The notes beneath the pieces are model-generated. The model searched no databases. It was not told the DNA's origin and worked only from the letters and a program-made list of their open reading frames with translations. The position numbers and the translations under genes are program-made. DNA of 64,000 nt from JAEUHM01 sp964538625 (GTDB taxonomy: Bacteria; Verrucomicrobiota; Verrucomicrobiia; Verrucomicrobiales; Verrucomicrobiaceae), in NCBI GenBank assembly GCA_964538625.1, contig CAZIGH010000014.1, forward strand, positions 33,020 through 97,019. The letters are read 5' to 3'. Positions 60,674 through 64,000 of the stretch are shown one piece after another. Position 1 is the first letter of the stretch, and every line of letters starts with the position of its first letter.

Positions 60674-62401
60674 TCAGTGAATCTCCGGCTCCGGGGTGGC
60701 GGGTCCGTGTTCCAGGAAGTCAAAGTCACAGCCCTTGTTGGCCTGAGTGACGTGCTCGCAGTAGAGTCTGCCGTAGCCGCGTCCGTACCGAGCGGGACGC
60801 GGGTTCCAGCGGGCGCGGCGTGCGGTGAGTTCCTCTTCGGAGACGAGGAGGTCGATGCGCCGGTTTGGCTGGTCAAGGCGAATGAGGTCGCCGCTTTGCA
60901 CGAGCGCCAGGGGCCCCCCGATGGCAGACTCTGGTGCTACGTGAAGGACGCAGGTGCCGTAGCTGGTGCCGCTCATGCGGGCGTCTGAGATGCGCACCAT
61001 GTCGCGCACGCCCTGCTTGAGGAGTTTTTTGGGAATGGGGAGCATGCCCCACTCTGGCATACCGGGTGCGCCTACGGGCCCGCCGTTTTTGAGCACCAGT
61101 ACGCTGTCTGCGGTGACTTCGAGGTTCGGGTCATCAAGGCGGGCTTTGAGGTCGTTGTAGTCCTCAAAGACGACGGCTGGTCCTGTGTGGGTGAGCAGGC
61201 TTTTAGTTGCGGCGGAGTGTTTGATGACGGCGCCGTCTGGTGCCAAGTTGCCGCGCAGGATGGTGGTGCCGCCGTCAGGTTCTAGGGCTTTGTCCGGCGT
61301 GCGGATGACGTCTTCATTGTAGATGCCGGCAGTGGCTATGTTCTCACCCAGGGTTTTTCCGTTCACGGTGGGCTGCTCGGTCCAGAGCAGGCTGGACATG
61401 GCTTTGAGTGCGGCGGGCAGTCCGCCGGCGGCGTAGAAGTCATCCATCAAGTACTTGCCGGAGGGGCGCATGTTTGCGATGAGCGGGGTGCGGCGGCTGA
61501 TTTCATCAAAGCGCTCAAGGGGGAGCTTGATGCCGGCGCGCCCGGCCATGGCGACGAGGTGGACGATGGCGTTGGTGGAGCCTCCGAGGGCCATGTCCAC
61601 GGCGATGGCGTTGTCGAAGGATTTTTCGCTGACGATGTCGAGGGGTTTGAGGTCTGCCCAGACGTTTTCGACGATCTGGCGTCCGGCGGCTGTGGCCATG
61701 CGATTGTGGGCGGAATCGACGGCGGGGATGGAGGCTGCTCCCGGGAGGGTGAGGCCTAGTACTTCGGCAAGCGAGGTCATGGTGCTGGCGGTGCCCATGG
61801 TCATGCAGTGACCGGGAGAGCGGGCTATTCCGTCTTCGATTTCCGCCCAGGCTTCGTCTGTGAGATTGCCGGCGCGTTTTTCATCCCAGTACTTCCAGAC
61901 GTCTGAGCCGGAGCCGAGGGTCTGCCCGCGCCAGTTGCCGCGGATCATGGGGCCGCAGGGCACATAGACGACGGGGATGTTCATGCTGAAGGCGCCCATG
62001 AGCAGGGCGGGAGTGGACTTGTCACAACCGCCCATGAGAATGGCTCCATCCAGTGGATTGGCGCGCAGGAGTTCCTCCACTTCCATGGCCAGGAAGTTGC
62101 GGTGAAACATGCTGGTGGGTTTGGTGAGCATTTCACCTGCCGACATGACGGGCACTTCCATGGGCATGCCGCCTGCCTGCCAGACGCCTCGTTTGACGGC
62201 TTCTGCGGTGAGCTTGAAGTGGAGGTGGCAGGAGTTGAGGTCTGACCAGGTGTTGAAGATGCCTATGACGGGCTTTCCGGTGTAGTCAAAGGCGTCCAGA
62301 CCGGCCTGTTTGGCGCGGGAACGGTGACCAAAGGAGCGCAGTTCATCGCGTCCATACCAGCGGTAGGAGCGCAGGGTCTCGGGTGTTTTGCGTGGAGGCA
62401 T
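60674..62401 (-). CDS. IlvD/Edd-family dehydratase, sugar-acid type
   Basis: The 575-residue protein is a [2Fe-2S] or [4Fe-4S] dehydratase. Cluster cysteines appear in SDLNSCHLH, MGGCDKSTPA and RSPGHCMTMGTASTM, and VDMALGGSTNAIVHL and DARMSGTSYGTCVLHVAPE match the family. The C-terminal extension WNPRPARYGRGYGRLY and the N-terminus RSYRWYGRDELRSFGHRSR place it with pentonate/hexonate dehydratases (L-arabinonate-like) rather than the branched-chain amino acid enzyme. No sugar-oxidation partner genes are in the window. It ends 10 bp after creC, tail to tail. Confidence 0.88.
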   Translation of the reverse strand: MPPRKTPETLRSYRWYGRDELRSFGHRSRAKQAGLDAFDYTGKPVIGIFNTWSDLNSCHLHFKLTAEAVKRGVWQAGGMPMEVPVMSAGEMLTKPTSMFHRNFLAMEVEELLRANPLDGAILMGGCDKSTPALLMGAFSMNIPVVYVPCGPMIRGNWRGQTLGSGSDVWKYWDEKRAGNLTDEAWAEIEDGIARSPGHCMTMGTASTMTSLAEVLGLTLPGAASIPAVDSAHNRMATAAGRQIVENVWADLKPLDIVSEKSFDNAIAVDMALGGSTNAIVHLVAMAGRAGIKLPLERFDEISRRTPLIANMRPSGKYLMDDFYAAGGLPAALKAMSSLLWTEQPTVNGKTLGENIATAGIYNEDVIRTPDKALEPDGGTTILRGNLAPDGAVIKHSAATKSLLTHTGPAVVFEDYNDLKARLDDPNLEVTADSVLVLKNGGPVGAPGMPEWGMLPIPKKLLKQGVRDMVRISDARMSGTSYGTCVLHVAPESAIGGPLALVQSGDLIRLDQPNRRIDLLVSEEELTARRARWNPRPARYGRGYGRLYCEHVTQANKGCDFDFLEHGPATPEPEIH

Positions 62402-62496
62402 GGCGGTTCATTCGTGCGGGAGTGGTGTTTGCTCAACAGGGAATGACTTGGTGGTAAACAGCCACGTCACTCCACCAGGATCCGCACAGCGGGTAG

Positions 62497-62531
62497 TCCT
62501 GTGGTCTGCACGAGAATACAAGACCACAGGA
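62497..62531. other. Perfect 11-bp inverted repeat downstream of aconitase
   Basis: TCCTGTGGTCT and AGACCACAGGA flank a 13-base loop in the 176-bp gap between the aconitase stop and the dehydratase start. No T-tract follows on the minus strand, so a standard terminator is doubtful; it may be a transcript-end stabiliser or a regulator site for the dehydratase gene. Confidence 0.5.
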
Positions 62532-62577
62532 TTGCCTTCGGATGTCGGGACCGGACCTGATGCGGGTCGGGGGCTGC

Positions 62578-64000
<1,423 letters not shown>

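Overview
The window is gene-dense, GC-rich bacterial chromosome with no rRNA, tRNA, CRISPR array or intact insertion sequence that I can see. Gram-negative cell architecture is shown by lipid A kinase LpxK, a Tat translocase subunit and a lipoprotein. An EF-hand/SGNH-type exported protein, a large exported repeat protein, a lysine/alanine-rich H1-like tail and the codon style all fit Verrucomicrobiota (Prosthecobacter/Verrucomicrobium-like). That placement is inference from gene content and not a phylogenetic result.

Layout. 0-4.3 kb: argH, tatC, guaA. 4.3-10.2 kb: a secreted serine hydrolase, then a Fur/PerR-like regulator with sufC and sufB; a Phd/PIN toxin-antitoxin pair on the opposite strand lies between sufB and sufD. 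10.3-12.7 kb: lpxK and an M42 aminopeptidase. 13-16.7 kb: a 1,244-residue exported repeat protein. 16.9-21.2 kb: an apparent operon of histidine kinase, LuxR-type regulator, DUF3820 protein and a SPATA20-like thioredoxin-fold protein. 21.4-24.4 kb: pyruvate phosphate dikinase fused to an H1-like tail, followed by a strong terminator and about 700 bp with no recognisable gene. 25.2-27.7 kb: a flavin-dependent monooxygenase divergent from a ROK regulator.

27.7-35.9 kb is the accessory or defence part. It holds a membrane-anchored helical-repeat protein translationally coupled to a zeta-toxin-like kinase, meeting tail-to-tail with a complete Wadjet (jetABCD) plasmid-defence operon. 36-40.6 kb: a secreted esterase, a polysaccharide deacetylase, a photolyase-related protein that lacks the family's iron-sulfur cysteines, and an EF-hand/SGNH-like protein. 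40.7-48.7 kb: a complete kdp potassium operon (small ORF, kdpF, A, B, C, D, E) with a candidate tandem-repeat operator upstream. 49-51.4 kb: a coupled nucleotide-sugar dehydrogenase/epimerase pair. 51.8-56.4 kb: an RRM RNA-binding protein, an Mrp/ApbC iron-sulfur carrier, a PfkB kinase with a nucleoside-type MFS transporter, and a glycine-zipper lipoprotein. 56.5-60.7 kb: lactate permease divergent from creBC. 60.7-64 kb: an IlvD/Edd dehydratase and the 3' part of aconitase, cut by the window edge.

The observations most worth following are residue-level departures in otherwise well-conserved enzymes: an aconitase cluster cysteine replaced by arginine, a photolyase without its cluster cysteines, and a PIN toxin with its second acidic residue changed to lysine. 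Two odd gene arrangements also stand out: the toxin-antitoxin pair splitting suf, and the H1-like tail fused to pyruvate phosphate dikinase. I did not find a wholly new multigene system. The closest candidate is the coupled helical-repeat/zeta-kinase pair beside Wadjet.
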